Origin: Clostridia bacterium
GTDB lineage: Bacteria; Bacillota; Clostridia; Oscillospirales; Acutalibacteraceae
DNA length: 64,000 bases
Direction: 5' to 3'
Assembly: GCA_017474045.1 (NCBI GenBank)
Contig: JAFUHX010000020.1
Location: 1 to 64,000 of the forward strand
Part shown: one piece after another, positions 13,138 through 21,377 of the stretch
Layout: the number at the start of each line of letters is the position of its first letter
Numbering within the stretch: the first letter of the stretch is position 1
Notes under the pieces: generated by a model
Seen by the model: only the letters and a program-made list of their open reading frames with translations
The model's database searches: none
What the model was told of the DNA's origin: nothing
Translations under genes and position numbers: made by a program

Positions 13138-15774
13138 ATGAAAAAAATAATTTCGCTCTTTCTTGTTGTTTTAATGGTCTTCAGTCTTTGCGTTCCTGCT
13201 TTTGCAAATGATGCAGCTGAAAAAGAAACTCAAAAAGAGCTTCTTCGCTTGGTGGTTCCTGAAAATTGGGAAATGAATATCGGCGACAGCAGAAGTGTTG
13301 AAGCGGTTTTTTCTTCTGAAATAACTAACCGCGTTTTAAAATGGAAAACCGAGCCGGAAAAAAACGCAAGTGTTGATGAATGGGGCCGCGTAACTGCGTT
13401 AAAGGTCGGTGAAGTTAAGGTTACGGCTGAAAACTCAGACGGAATTAAGGCCGAGGCTGTTTTAACCGTTACAAAAACCGCAACGAAAAAAACAGAAGAA
13501 AATCTTGCAAAGCATGACTACAACGGAGAAATTGTTGTTGAAAACGATGTTTTGCAAAAGATTGTAAAAAGATATTCTTCTGAAAACAGCAAAAAGGTTC
13601 CAAAAGAAGTTAAGGATAAATCGGGCTATGCTCAGGCTCAGAAGGCGATTACCTCTGACGGCGCAACATGGGAAATTACAAATTACGGCGTTTTGAGAAC
13701 AGACAAAAACGCCACTAACGAAAGAGATGTAGAAATGCGCTTTATGGGTGACAGATATTTTTATGGTGCCGACACGGGAGAGGGCAAGGTTCTTGCAATT
13801 TTTTCAGACGGCAAAAAGGGTATCTGGACTGTTATGGAAGAGGGCTATACCCACATTGAAATGGTTGAGATGAACGGAACCGAAAAGGCTGCTCTTATGA
13901 GTGAGGAAACCCAGAAAACCGTTGCCAGAAGAGGCATGGTTGCTGAAGCGTTTCTCAAGGAAGACGGAAAATGGGAGCCTTGCGAAACAGATAACGACGG
14001 CTTGTGGACAGCAATGTACGGAGCCGGCGAATTAATGCGCTACGCAGTTTTAAGAGATGACCCCACGGCAACAAAAGAAGAAATTGAGGAAGCCCGAAAA
14101 ACAGCTTATCTTTCAACTGAGGCTGTTTTGCTCCTGACCTATATTTCAATGAGAACCGGAACAACTGAATCTTATGTCAGAGCTCAGCGAAACGGAAATA
14201 TAAACAATTATGACTTAGGAAAATGGTATGGCGAAAATGCTCTCGTTAAAGACGGTGATTATTCCCAGGCAACTCTTGATGTCAGCCCTGCAGAAATGTT
14301 TGAAAAAATGACAAAGGACTTCATGAAGTGGGGCAAGCGTACATATCTTATGGACGAAAATCATCTTCAGGTCTTTTCTCCTGAAAGCTGGTCAAATCCG
14401 ATGGAAAATGAAGCGGTTGAATACGCTAAAAGGACGAGACTTGTTGAAGGCTTCTGGGCAAGAACCTATTCTTTTGAAGAAGAGCCTTTTGATATTGACG
14501 GCTATATCTATTGGCAACATAACGGTGACGGAACAGCCACCGGTGTTTCCAGCAAGGGTGAGGAGGAAAACGGCTATCTTCTCAACGGTGAAAATCTCAG
14601 AGGTGTTAAAGTTGATGCAAGCGGCGAAATTCCCGAAAGGCTCTGGAATGACCTTATCGGAAACGGCTATGACATTTCTGAAATCCGCTATAAAGGCGAT
14701 ACCAGCGCCGACGAAGTAATCGGCCACCTGTTTATTTATAAGTTAGCCTATGATATTCTCGGACCCGAAGACGCTGAGCTTAAAAAGCTTATAGCAGACT
14801 CTGTTGAAAAATTTGCTCAGCATATTGTTGATAACGGCTATAATTTTGTTGACGGCTCAGGTCAGCCGACAACATGGGGAAAATATAACAGAACCTATCT
14901 CAGCAACGGTCAGAACCTTGGAGGCGCACCGCTTCAGACATCGGTTATTCTTTCAGCCTTCAAGCTTGCTTCCTATGTAACGGGAAATCAGAAATGGGAA
15001 GATGAATACAGAATGGCAGCGCTTGACCCTGCTTATGAATATGCAAAGGTAATGGCTCAGGAGTGGGATCGCTACAAGATGTCGATTCTTGAATTTGCCG
15101 CCGGTGCATCTAAGGCTGTGGCATGGCTTGTTCGTCCTCTTATGGAAACAAAGCTTGTCAAGTGTGTTTACAGAATGATTCTCAATTATTCTGACGAAGA
15201 AATGGCAATGCTGGCTTATTATCTTCTTTTCCAGATGGAAGATGACGAAACCCTTCTCAGCTATTACCGCGAAGGTCTTGATGAGTGGTGGTATTCAATG
15301 AGCTTCAGCGAAAATCCCCTTTGGTATTATGTATATCAGCTCGCTTATCCCGACGAGGTAAAAACCGATTATTATGGCAACAGCCTTGTTGAAACTGCCG
15401 CCTGGTCACTCAGCCGCCATCCTATCAGCACTATCAGATATCTCGCTTCAAACGAAAACAGAGATGATATTGCCGAAATCAACCTTAAAAATGATTGCGG
15501 TATTGACGGAACAGCTGAACTTACCTATGACCCCAACGTTAAAAAGCCGCTGTTTTCGTCTTCTGAAAACGGAATAGTTAAGCTTATCGGAATCGTTTTT
15601 AGTGCTGCCGGTCTTGAGTGGAAGGTTGCAGCCCCTGATGAAAGATCGCTTCATAAATATAACGATTCTTCCTATGTTATTTCAGGTGCACATAATCCGG
15701 CTCAGATGGAAGGCTCAACAACCTATACTCTTCCTTATTGGATGGGAAGATATCACGGAATGTTAGGCGCATAA
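13138..15774 (+). CDS. Large secreted protein with BIG2 domain
   Basis: An 878-residue exported protein. A classic signal peptide (MKKIISLFLVVLMVFSLCVPAFA) is followed by a bacterial Ig-like BIG2 domain at about 35-112 (LRLVVPENWEMNIGDSRSVE, WGRVTALKVGEVKVTAENSDG). The remaining 760 residues are rich in Trp and Tyr with repeated helical stretches, for example near 300-345, 520-560 and 600-720, and look like an alpha-barrel of the kind found in glycoside hydrolases and lyases, but I cannot name a family or the catalytic residues. There is no cell-wall anchor or transmembrane tail, so it is probably released or held by the BIG2 domain. It is monocistronic, with its own promoter and a long hairpin downstream. 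Confidence 0.6.
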   Translation: MKKIISLFLVVLMVFSLCVPAFANDAAEKETQKELLRLVVPENWEMNIGDSRSVEAVFSSEITNRVLKWKTEPEKNASVDEWGRVTALKVGEVKVTAENSDGIKAEAVLTVTKTATKKTEENLAKHDYNGEIVVENDVLQKIVKRYSSENSKKVPKEVKDKSGYAQAQKAITSDGATWEITNYGVLRTDKNATNERDVEMRFMGDRYFYGADTGEGKVLAIFSDGKKGIWTVMEEGYTHIEMVEMNGTEKAALMSEETQKTVARRGMVAEAFLKEDGKWEPCETDNDGLWTAMYGAGELMRYAVLRDDPTATKEEIEEARKTAYLSTEAVLLLTYISMRTGTTESYVRAQRNGNINNYDLGKWYGENALVKDGDYSQATLDVSPAEMFEKMTKDFMKWGKRTYLMDENHLQVFSPESWSNPMENEAVEYAKRTRLVEGFWARTYSFEEEPFDIDGYIYWQHNGDGTATGVSSKGEEENGYLLNGENLRGVKVDASGEIPERLWNDLIGNGYDISEIRYKGDTSADEVIGHLFIYKLAYDILGPEDAELKKLIADSVEKFAQHIVDNGYNFVDGSGQPTTWGKYNRTYLSNGQNLGGAPLQTSVILSAFKLASYVTGNQKWEDEYRMAALDPAYEYAKVMAQEWDRYKMSILEFAAGASKAVAWLVRPLMETKLVKCVYRMILNYSDEEMAMLAYYLLFQMEDDETLLSYYREGLDEWWYSMSFSENPLWYYVYQLAYPDEVKTDYYGNSLVETAAWSLSRHPISTIRYLASNENRDDIAEINLKNDCGIDGTAELTYDPNVKKPLFSSSENGIVKLIGIVFSAAGLEWKVAAPDERSLHKYNDSSYVISGAHNPAQMEGSTTYTLPYWMGRYHGMLGA

Positions 15775-15827
15775 AATCGGTTTTATAAAAAATAAAAAAA
15801 GGAAATTTCAGGTTAATTAAATGATTT

Positions 15828-15865
15828 TTATGTAGATGGTTTTCACTTGAAAATCATCTACATAA
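15828..15865 (+). terminator. Long hairpin after the secreted protein gene
   Basis: TTATGTAGATGGTTTTC (15828-15844) pairs with GAAAATCATCTACATAA (15849-15865), 17 bp with one G-T wobble. The T tract after it is poor, so it may terminate weakly or stabilise the mRNA end. Confidence 0.55.
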
Positions 15866-15967
15866 TTTATATAAGTGTATATTTATTGTTAAATTGCACA
15901 AAAATAAGCTGATAGATTTATAAAAATTAACAAGAAAGTAGAATCGAAAAAATCTTTAAAAAAACTA

Positions 15968-15996
15968 TTGATTTTTCAAAAAACATATTGTAATAT
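15968..15996 (+). promoter_or_regulatory. Promoter of a candidate small RNA
   Basis: TTGATT (15968-15973), exactly 17 bp, TAATAT (15991-15996). No reading frame with a ribosome binding site follows before the terminator at 16089. Confidence 0.5.
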
Positions 15997-16002
15997 ATAC
16001 AC

Positions 16003-16114
16003 GCAGTCAAGTGAGAGAGCTCACAAGACCGCCTAAAATTTTGATAACTTCTATATAATGTTTTCTTCGTATTTTCTCCTTTTAAAAGCACTCGGTTTCT
16101 CCCCGAGTGTTTTT
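16003..16114 (+). ncRNA. Candidate small RNA of about 112 nt
   Basis: The stretch between a good promoter (15968-15996) and an intrinsic terminator (CACTCGG 16089-16095 with CCGAGTG 16103-16109, then TTTTT) has no ORF with a ribosome binding site. A short hairpin GTGA-gagagc-TCAC lies near its 5' end. It does not look like 6S RNA, tmRNA, RNase P or SRP RNA. The rest of the 15775-16228 gap shows only the hairpin at 15828 and the next promoter. Confidence 0.4.
16089..16114 (+). terminator. Intrinsic terminator of the candidate small RNA
   Basis: CACTCGG (16089-16095) pairs with CCGAGTG (16103-16109), followed by five T. Confidence 0.75.
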
Positions 16115-16170
16115 AACTTTTAAGGAGCTTTTTGAAGAAAGCATTTTTTGTTATATTAAACCTTTCTCTC

Positions 16171-16199
16171 TTGATAAATGCTTTTTAAAGTGGTATGAT
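16171..16199 (+). promoter_or_regulatory. Promoter of the serine dehydratase operon
   Basis: TTGATA (16171-16176), 17-bp spacer, TATGAT (16194-16199), 29 bp before the small DUF6472-like gene. Confidence 0.65.
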
Positions 16200-16228
16200 A
16201 TATTAAAAAGTCAGGAAAGGTTAACTGC

Positions 16229-16405
16229 ATGAACGGAAGTTGTGAACATTGCGCATATTTTTTATATGACGAAGAATACGACGAATATTATTGTTCGGTT
16301 TCTCTTGACGAAGACGAAATGGAAGCTTATATGAGAGGAAACAACACTTCCTGCCATTATTTTAAGTTCTATGACGAATATAAAATGGTGGAAAAACAAA
16401 ACTAA
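16229..16405 (+). CDS. Small four-cysteine protein (DUF6472-like)
   Basis: A 58-residue acidic protein: MNGSCEHCAYFLYDEEYDEY, then YCSVSLDEDEM, MRGNNTSCHYF and YDEYKMVEK. Cys5, Cys8, Cys22 and Cys42 are placed as in a family of short clostridial proteins with the pattern CxxC...YDEEYD...C..(N)LDEDEM...C.YF, so a zinc site is likely. The role is unknown. GGAAAGG precedes the ATG (10-nt spacing). It is the first gene after the promoter at 16171 and lies 15 nt before the serine dehydratase gene, so the two are co-transcribed. Confidence 0.7.
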   Translation: MNGSCEHCAYFLYDEEYDEYYCSVSLDEDEMEAYMRGNNTSCHYFKFYDEYKMVEKQN

Positions 16406-16420
16406 TCGGGGGTAATAACT

Positions 16421-17632
16421 GTGGAATCTCTCAGATATCTTTATAAAATCGGAAGAGGACCTTCAAGCTCACACACAATGGGTCCCGACAAAGCGGCAAG
16501 AATTTTTAAAACAGATAACCCTGAAGCTGATGAAGTCAAGGTTTATCTTTACGGTTCTCTTTCAGACACGGGAAAAGGCCATAAAACCGATGTTGCAATT
16601 TCTGAGGCTCTTGAGCCTTTGAAATCAGAAATTATTTTCACGAAGCCGCCTTATAATGTTCCCCATGTTAACACCATGGATTTTGTTGCCTATAAAAACG
16701 GAAAAGAGATTTCAAAAGCCAGAGTTATGAGCGTTGGCGGCGGAAATATTGTTTTTGAAGGCAGCACGCTTCATGATAATCCAAAAATCTACAGCAAAAA
16801 TTCTTTCACAGAAATAGCTCAGTATTGCGCTGAAGAAAACATCAGGCTCAGCGACTATGTTTTTCAGACTGAGGGCGAGGAAATCAGAGAATATCTTCAC
16901 GAAGTCTGGAAGGTGATGAAAAAGTCTGTTCACGACGGCCTTGTTGCAACCGGTGTTCTTGACGGAGGTCTGGGCGTTGAAAGAAAGGCTCAGCTTCTCT
17001 ATAACCAAGGTCATATTGACGAAAGAGAAGTAACAAGAGAAAACAGAATTGTTTGTTCTTATGCCTTTGCTGTCAGCGAAAACAATGCCGGCGGCGGAGT
17101 AATTGTAACAGCACCCACCTGCGGCGCTTGCGCAGTTGTTCCCAGCGTTTTAAAATATATGCAGGAAAAAAAGGGCTTTTCAGACGAAGAAATTGTCAAG
17201 GCTCTTGCAGTGGGCGGACTGATAGGCAACCTTGTTAAAACCAACGCTTCCATAAGCGGAGCTGAATGTGGCTGTCAGGCTGAGATCGGAACAGCCTGTT
17301 CAATGGCTGCCGCTGCTCTTTGTGAGCTTTTTAACATGGGCCTCGGTCAGATTGAATATGCCGCTGAGGTCGCTATGGAACACATGCTCGGTCTGACCTG
17401 CGATCCGGTTTGCGGACTTGTTCAGATTCCTTGCATTGAAAGAAATGCTGTTGCGGCAATGAGGGCAATAAACGCGCTCTCTTTAGCAAACTTTTTATCA
17501 AATACAAGACGAATTTCCTTTGACAGCGTTGTTGATACCATGTATCGAACAGGAAAGGATCTTTCGTCAAGGTATAAAGAAACATCTCAGGGCGGTCTTG
17601 CACAGGTTGAACTGAGAAAACAGGAGGACTGA
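16421..17632 (+). CDS. sdaA: L-serine dehydratase, iron-sulfur dependent, single chain
   Basis: A 403-residue enzyme that deaminates L-serine to pyruvate and ammonia with an oxygen-sensitive [4Fe-4S] cluster. The beta-type N-terminal part carries the conserved GRGPSSSHTMGP near 12-23. The alpha-type part holds the cluster and substrate residues: PTCGACAVVPSVLKYM, SGAECGCQAEIGTACSMAAA and LTCDPVCGLVQIPCIERN. Both domains are fused in one chain, as in the SdaA/SdaB single-chain type. Translation starts at GTG, preceded by GGGGGT. The next gene, KDPG aldolase, follows 6 nt after the stop codon; both make pyruvate, which suggests a catabolic unit. Confidence 0.88.
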   Translation: MESLRYLYKIGRGPSSSHTMGPDKAARIFKTDNPEADEVKVYLYGSLSDTGKGHKTDVAISEALEPLKSEIIFTKPPYNVPHVNTMDFVAYKNGKEISKARVMSVGGGNIVFEGSTLHDNPKIYSKNSFTEIAQYCAEENIRLSDYVFQTEGEEIREYLHEVWKVMKKSVHDGLVATGVLDGGLGVERKAQLLYNQGHIDEREVTRENRIVCSYAFAVSENNAGGGVIVTAPTCGACAVVPSVLKYMQEKKGFSDEEIVKALAVGGLIGNLVKTNASISGAECGCQAEIGTACSMAAAALCELFNMGLGQIEYAAEVAMEHMLGLTCDPVCGLVQIPCIERNAVAAMRAINALSLANFLSNTRRISFDSVVDTMYRTGKDLSSRYKETSQGGLAQVELRKQED

Positions 17633-17638
17633 TTTATT

Positions 17639-18286
17639 ATGGGCAGAATTGAAACACTTTCAAAAATCAAAAAAACAGGTCTTGTGGCTGTTATCAGAGG
17701 TGACAGCATTGAACAGGCAGAAAGAATTACCGAAGCTTGCATTGAAGGCGGAGTTGCCGCAATCGAGCTGACCTTTACTGTTCCTAAGGCACACAAGCTT
17801 ATTGAGTATATGGCAGACAAATATGGTTCAAAGGGCGATATTATTATCGGCGCAGGAACCGTTCTTGACAGCGAAACGGCAAGAATTGCCATTCTCAGCG
17901 GTGCAGAATATGTTGTTGCTCCCTATTTTGATGAGGGAACGGTCAGACTTTGCAATCGCTACGGAATTCCTTCCATGCCCGGTGTATTTACACCCACAGA
18001 AGCTGTCAGAGCAGCAGAAGCAGGCGCAGATGTTCTCAAAATTTTCCCCGGAGATGTGGCAACCCCTGCGTTTATCAAGTCTGTTTTAGGACCTCTTCCT
18101 CAGTTTGATATGATGCCTTCAGGTGGTGTTGACGTAAACAATGTTGGCGCATGGATAAAGGCAGGTGCAATTGCTGTTGGAGCAGGCGGCTCTCTCACAG
18201 GCTCAGCCAAGACCGGTGACTATAAAGCAATTACAGAAAAAGCCAAGCTCTTTATTGAAAAAATTAACGAAGCCAGAGGCTTATAA
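17639..18286 (+). CDS. eda: KDPG/KHG aldolase
   Basis: A 215-residue class I aldolase that splits 2-keto-3-deoxy-6-phosphogluconate (or related keto-hydroxyglutarate) to pyruvate and glyceraldehyde-3-phosphate. The TIM-barrel family hallmarks are visible: GVAAIELTFTVP near 37-48 with the catalytic Glu, GAGTVLDSETARIAILSGAEY near 72-92, and VLKIFPGD near 130-137 with the Schiff-base Lys, then MPSGGVD. Length matches the family. No KDG kinase or gluconate/hexuronate gene is in this window, but a GPH-type sugar symporter lies convergently downstream. AGGAGGAC lies 9 nt before the ATG. Confidence 0.85.
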   Translation: MGRIETLSKIKKTGLVAVIRGDSIEQAERITEACIEGGVAAIELTFTVPKAHKLIEYMADKYGSKGDIIIGAGTVLDSETARIAILSGAEYVVAPYFDEGTVRLCNRYGIPSMPGVFTPTEAVRAAEAGADVLKIFPGDVATPAFIKSVLGPLPQFDMMPSGGVDVNNVGAWIKAGAIAVGAGGSLTGSAKTGDYKAITEKAKLFIEKINEARGL

Positions 18287-18301
18287 TTAATCATCTGAAA
18301 T

Positions 18302-18346
18302 AAAAACCACACAAGACAGTGAAAACTGAGTTGTGTGGTTTTTTCA
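18302..18346. terminator. Bidirectional terminator after eda
   Basis: AAAAACCACACAA (18302-18314) pairs with TTGTGTGGTTTTT (18331-18343), then further T. It has T runs on both strands and lies between convergent genes. Confidence 0.85.
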
Positions 18347-18365
18347 ATGGAAGCGAAAAATAGAT

Positions 18366-18401
18366 GAGCTGTAAAAAAACTCGTTTTTACAGCTCGTTTT
18401 T
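18366..18401 (+). terminator. Second terminator, hairpin family A copy 2
   Basis: GAGCTGTAAAAA (18366-18377) pairs with TTTTTACAGCTC (18384-18395) around AACTCG, followed by GTTTTTCTG. It stands between eda and the symporter gene in addition to the hairpin at 18302. Confidence 0.7.
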
Positions 18402-18412
18402 CTGTTTTTTAA

Positions 18413-19942
18413 TTATGCTTCACCTTCAGCTGCTTCGCGCTTTTCGCGGATGAAAGCATAGATAGGTTCAAGCTTTTCTTTGGTAAGGGGATAGCCGAAA
18501 CGCATGAGAAGCCACACGCCTGTGTAAACAACAGCAGGAATAATTGTGCAGATAAGCATGATTTTTTTACTTGTGTTGTTTTCGGTTATGAAGCCGTTGC
18601 CTGCGGCGTCGCTGTCATATTTTGCCCACTGAAGAAGGAAAAGTCCTGCACCGTCGGCAATTGTCTGACCGAGCTTTCGTGAGAAGGTATAAACAGCATA
18701 AACGGCGCTTTCGTTTCTTTGGCCGGTTTTGTATTCCTGATAGTCAATAACGTCCATAACAACTGCCCAGCAGGTGAGGCTGACGAAGGTATAGCCAAAA
18801 CCGATAAGAAGAAGGGCAAGCATAAACATCCATGCAGGGAAAATTCCGGTTTCGGGGTTGAGCTTGTCAATAATGCTCTGGTTGTTTGCGCAGATAGCAA
18901 GAGCAACTGAAGCAATGGCGGCAACGATTGAAAACTTTCCGCAAAGCTCTTTTTTGCCGTATTTGGCTGAAAGCTTCGGAGTGAAAAGAACAAGGCAGAC
19001 CATGGGAAGATAGTTGCAGATTGTTCCGAGGATGCTGAGACTTGTGTTGGTGAAATAGTTTTTATAAAGATATGCATTGAAAGAGTTGAACTGAAGCTGA
19101 CCGCTGATAAGAACACCGGCAAGAGCAACAGTAACAAAGGGTCTTGATTTAAGAAGGCCGAGATAGGTCTTTTTAAAATCCATTTTAGGCTCGGCTTCTG
19201 AGGGAACTCTTTCTTTGGTGTTTTTAAAGCCTACTAAATAGAAAATAATAGAAAGAACACCCATTATAAGACCGAAAATGAACATTTTTGTTCCGTCGGC
19301 TTCTTCAACAACCTTTTTTGTAACGGGGTCGATAACCGGAGTCATCTGGTTGGTTGCGGGGTCAAGAGCCATTTTTGCTGAATAAATTACCATGGGAGCG
19401 ATGAGAGAAACAACGGCACCGCCGATTCCCGAACCGATTGAACGGAAGGTTGAAAGAAGGTTTCTTCCGTTGGGGTCATCGGTAATAACCGAAGCCAGAG
19501 AACCGAAGGGAATGTTCATTCCTGTGTACATCATTCCATAGAAAATATAGGTTATGTAGCAGATAATCAGCAAAGAAAGGGGATTAGCGGTGAAGTTATT
19601 GTAGGGGACGAAGCAAAGAACAGTTGAAATTCCCAGAGGGAGAGCAACCCATTTGAGATAGGGTCTGAATTTTCCGTCTTTAACGGGAGGCTTCCTTGCA
19701 ACCATTGCGCCCCAGATAGGGTCGTTGATGCAGTCCCACAAGCGAGTAAGGATAAACATTAATCCGGCGTGTTTCGCCTCAATTTTGAGAACGTCGGTCA
19801 TAAAAATTTTAAGATAGCTGGAAATATATGTCAGGTTAAACATATTGCCGGCTTCAGCAACGGTATAGCCCGCAGCGTCTTTTATGCCGATTTTGTTCGG
19901 ATGCTGGTTTTCAGCAACCTCAGCGGTTTTTTCTTTTGACAT
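18413..19942 (-). CDS. GPH-family sugar:cation symporter (MelB-like MFS transporter)
   Basis: A 509-residue polytopic membrane protein with 12 predicted helices, of the glycoside-pentoside-hexuronide:cation symporter group. Typical segments include KAGFMFILTRLWDCINDPIWGAM (near 58-80, read here as the conserved R-WD-NDP-G motif), RNLLSTFRSIGSGIG near 150-165, and the GYTFVSLTCWAVVMDVIDYQEYKTGQRNES region near 380-410 with its DxxDYxEwKTG pattern. An extended loop near 200-225 and a charged C-terminal tail are less usual. The substrate could be a uronide or glycoside; serine dehydratase/KDPG aldolase next door hint at acid sugars. GGAGAGAC precedes the ATG. Confidence 0.85.
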   Translation of the reverse strand: MSKEKTAEVAENQHPNKIGIKDAAGYTVAEAGNMFNLTYISSYLKIFMTDVLKIEAKHAGLMFILTRLWDCINDPIWGAMVARKPPVKDGKFRPYLKWVALPLGISTVLCFVPYNNFTANPLSLLIICYITYIFYGMMYTGMNIPFGSLASVITDDPNGRNLLSTFRSIGSGIGGAVVSLIAPMVIYSAKMALDPATNQMTPVIDPVTKKVVEEADGTKMFIFGLIMGVLSIIFYLVGFKNTKERVPSEAEPKMDFKKTYLGLLKSRPFVTVALAGVLISGQLQFNSFNAYLYKNYFTNTSLSILGTICNYLPMVCLVLFTPKLSAKYGKKELCGKFSIVAAIASVALAICANNQSIIDKLNPETGIFPAWMFMLALLLIGFGYTFVSLTCWAVVMDVIDYQEYKTGQRNESAVYAVYTFSRKLGQTIADGAGLFLLQWAKYDSDAAGNGFITENNTSKKIMLICTIIPAVVYTGVWLLMRFGYPLTKEKLEPIYAFIREKREAAEGEA

Positions 19943-20002
19943 GGTGTCTCTCCTTTGTTTGAATTTTGCGGCGGAGAAAAGCCTTCGTCGCTTAGCTATT
20001 AA

Positions 20003-20031
20003 AGTATATATCTTTTGAAAGAAAAAAACAA
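20003..20031 (-). promoter_or_regulatory. Promoter of the GPH symporter gene
   Basis: On the minus strand, TTGTTT (20031-20026), 17-bp spacer, TATACT (20008-20003), about 60 bp before the start. Confidence 0.5.
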
Positions 20032-20196
20032 GAACTTTCTGAAGTATTTTTTATTATAAAAGATGCAGACGAAGAAATTTATAAATCAGAAAAATAAGCC
20101 TATAAGTTTTGCACAAAAATATAGCTTGATTTTAGTTGGTTTTTACCAAGAGGGAAAGTTTTTGTTTTTTGAGACAGAATTAAAATAAAAAACCAC
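20032..20196. other. Divergent intergenic region without a gene
   Basis: The 378-bp gap 19943-20320 holds two outward-facing promoters (20003-20031 minus, 20197-20225 plus) and otherwise AT-rich sequence; I see no ORF or RNA structure in the middle part. Confidence 0.5.
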
Positions 20197-20225
20197 TTGA
20201 CAATCTTAAAAATTTATTGTATTTT
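20197..20225 (+). promoter_or_regulatory. Promoter of the anchored repeat protein gene
   Basis: TTGACA (20197-20202), 17-bp spacer, TATTTT (20220-20225); a TATAGT follows at 20228-20233 as an alternative -10. The 5' leader would be about 90 nt. Confidence 0.55.
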
Positions 20226-20320
20226 TGTATAGTAAATGACTCTATCCTTCTGTAGTTTTCGGGACGAGCCATTGATAATCAAGGTGCTTTTGCATCCATA
20301 TCTGAAAGGAGATTTTCTCA

Positions 20321-21283
20321 ATGAAAAAAGAAATCAAAATCGCTGCGATAGTTCTCGCTGCAGTTCTCGTTTTTTTGGTTGGTTTCGGTCTCGGTACAAC
20401 AAAAGGAATCAGCGTTGAAATCAATGTTAAGAGCGACGGAGCAGTAGCTGACAACAACAGCAACAACAGCAACAACAGTAACAACAATGTTCAGGTTCAG
20501 GCTCAAGTAACAGCAGCTCCTGCAAATCCTGCTCCTCAGGCAACAACAGCAGCTCCTGCAAATCCTGCTCCTGAGGCAACAACAGCAGCTCCTGCAAATC
20601 CTGCTCCTGAAGCAACAACAGCTGCTCCTGCAACATCATCAATTCCTTCAACAACTGCTGAAATCGTTAAGGCATATAACGACGCTATTAACGGTGCAAA
20701 GAAGGCTCAGAACGTAACTGTTCACAAGGTTGGTAAGGTTAACCTTGAATGCACACAGTGTTCACTTGCAATTGCAAAGCCTGTTATCAACACAGCTCTT
20801 CCTGCTCTTGCAAAGCCCACAGACTGGACAGGTGTTTACGCTAACGGCGCAAATGTTGACGGCGGTTCATCACTTGACGAAGTTATTTATCCCAGCAAGA
20901 AACAGTGCACCCTTACTGAAGCTGACGTTGCTTCTGCAACAGCAACAGCTAACGGCGCAGGTTATGACATCAAGCTCGTTATTAAGGCTGAAACTTCAAC
21001 CTTCGACGGAACAAACACTGTTAATCCCGTATCACACGAAAAGGCTATGAGCCCCCTTAACCTTGCAACTCTCGAGCTTCCCATCGAAGGCGCTGAAATC
21101 ACATCTGCTGATATGAACTATCCCGGCGCAACCTGCGAAGCATCAGTTGACGGTCAGGGCAGACTCACAAAGCTTCACGTTTATCTTCCCATGGATGGAA
21201 CCGGCGCAGGCGGATTCAAGGGCATGAGCCTTACCGTTGGTATCGCAGGTAACATGGACGATACTTTTGAATTTACATATTAA
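20321..21283 (+). CDS. Anchored secreted protein with Ala-Pro-Thr repeats
   Basis: A 320-residue protein held by an N-terminal helix (residues 6-25, IKIAAIVLAAVLVFLVGFGL) with no obvious cleavage site. An Asn/Ser linker at 45-56 is followed by three copies of a 12-residue unit ending TTAAPANPAPEA (63-98) plus a partial copy, likely an extended spacer across the cell wall. The globular part from about 108 to 320 is Gly/Ala-rich with beta-strand character and two Cys near 144-147 (LECTQCSL); I do not recognise the family. GGAGA lies 9 nt upstream of the ATG. High-quality codon choice (many AAC, TTC, GGC) suggests strong expression. A terminator follows. Confidence 0.6.
   Translation: MKKEIKIAAIVLAAVLVFLVGFGLGTTKGISVEINVKSDGAVADNNSNNSNNSNNNVQVQAQVTAAPANPAPQATTAAPANPAPEATTAAPANPAPEATTAAPATSSIPSTTAEIVKAYNDAINGAKKAQNVTVHKVGKVNLECTQCSLAIAKPVINTALPALAKPTDWTGVYANGANVDGGSSLDEVIYPSKKQCTLTEADVASATATANGAGYDIKLVIKAETSTFDGTNTVNPVSHEKAMSPLNLATLELPIEGAEITSADMNYPGATCEASVDGQGRLTKLHVYLPMDGTGAGGFKGMSLTVGIAGNMDDTFEFTY
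20507..20632 (+). repeat. 36-bp coding tandem repeats
   Basis: Three full 36-bp units and half of a fourth encode the TTAAPANPAPEA spacer of the anchored protein. Units are nearly identical, so copy number may vary between strains. Confidence 0.8.
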
Positions 21284-21314
21284 TTTAAAAGCTTATTGAT
21301 ATGGCAATAAAAAA

Positions 21315-21347
21315 CCGCCTTTACTTCGGTAGAGGCGGCTTTTGTTT
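21315..21347. terminator. Terminator between convergent genes
   Basis: CCGCCTTTAC (21315-21324) pairs with GTAGAGGCGG (21329-21338) around TTCG, followed by CTTTTGTTTT; A residues before it give a T run on the minus strand as well. Confidence 0.85.
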
Positions 21348-21377
21348 TGATGCTTTAAATTTTTCTTGAAAGTTATT

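Noticed and set aside
16003..16114. 6S RNA
   Set aside because: Too short and without the long closing stem and central bubble; kept only as an unassigned small RNA.
20427..20654. Minus-strand Leu/Glu/Gln-rich frame
   Set aside because: It is the antisense shadow of the 36-bp Ala-Pro-Thr coding repeats.
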